From: Paenibacillus sp.
GTDB lineage: Bacteria; Bacillota; Bacilli; Paenibacillales; NBRC-103111
Assembly (NCBI GenBank): GCA_029239545.1
Contig: JARBUQ010000488.1
Location: 1-6,391, forward strand
Length of the DNA: 6,391 bases
Direction: 5' to 3'
This document shows positions 6,350 to 6,391 of this stretch, piece by piece. Under the pieces are notes generated by a model that saw nothing but the letters and a program-made list of their open reading frames with translations, searched no databases and had not been told where the DNA came from. The translations under genes and the position numbers were made by a program. Each line of letters starts with the position of its first letter. Position 1 is the first letter of the stretch.

Positions 6350-6391
6350 AGTATTGCTTGTGGACGACGAGCCGAGCGCCAAACGAAGTAT
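6342..6391 (+). CDS. Response regulator, YesN-like, 5' end only
   Basis: The window shows only 16 codons and two further bases, reading MYKVLLVDDEPSAKRS from a GTG start. A hydrophobic beta strand followed by VDDEP is the classic opening of a receiver domain, with D8 and D9 as the acidic-pocket residues; the phosphorylated aspartate lies beyond the window. The start overlaps the last 8 bases of the kinase gene, so the pair is translationally coupled. Partners of YesM-type kinases usually have an AraC-type DNA-binding domain at the other end and activate the neighbouring transporter genes; that part cannot be seen here. Receiver identity is clear, the YesN-type architecture is inferred from context. 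Confidence 0.85.
   Translation, partial: MYKVLLVDDEPSAKRS

Noticed and set aside
1..6391. CRISPR arrays, tRNA or rRNA genes, riboswitches
   Set aside because: No regularly spaced repeats, no cloverleaf-like or rRNA sequence and no long structured leader were seen on either strand.

Overview
The window looks like a chromosomal piece from a Paenibacillus-type Firmicute (Paenibacillaceae). This is inferred from gene content: an LplA-like lipoprotein, two LplB/YtcP-type permeases and a YesM/YesN-type two-component pair in one operon is an arrangement that is highly expanded in that family. Strong AGGAGG-like ribosome binding sites, GTG/TTG starts and moderate GC content agree with it. No sequence search was possible, so the genus is not proven.

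Layout. A strong hairpin with T-tracts on both sides (31-70) acts as a shared terminator at the left edge. An M55 D-aminopeptidase (DppA-like) gene lies on the minus strand (180-956) and reads toward that terminator. A 182-bp divergent regulatory region (957-1138) holds a good sigma-A promoter for the peptidase, a perfect -10 box for the rightward operon, and a 7-bp direct repeat with 20-bp period. The rightward operon then runs: solute-binding lipoprotein (1139-2737), permease 1 (about 2740-3606), permease 2 (3624-4493), YesM-like sensor histidine kinase (4544-6349), and the first 16 codons of a YesN-like response regulator (from 6342, cut by the window end).

How the parts work together. The lipoprotein would capture a substrate, probably an oligosaccharide, outside the membrane and hand it to the two permeases. 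No ATPase gene is present, so a shared MsmX-type ATPase encoded elsewhere is the likely energy source. The kinase would sense an extracellular cue through its large periplasm-facing domain and phosphorylate the regulator, whose family has an AraC-type DNA-binding end that usually activates the neighbouring transporter. The D-aminopeptidase is an unusual divergent partner for a sugar-type transporter and may point to a substrate containing D-amino acids, but this is speculation.

The oddest point is permease 1. Its predicted protein begins directly in the first membrane segment, its only plausible start is a TTG two bases after the lipoprotein stop, and no proper ribosome binding site precedes it. 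This suggests a deletion that removed the intergenic region and roughly 20-25 N-terminal residues. Otherwise the window is an ordinary transport and regulation locus; I see no clearly undescribed system.
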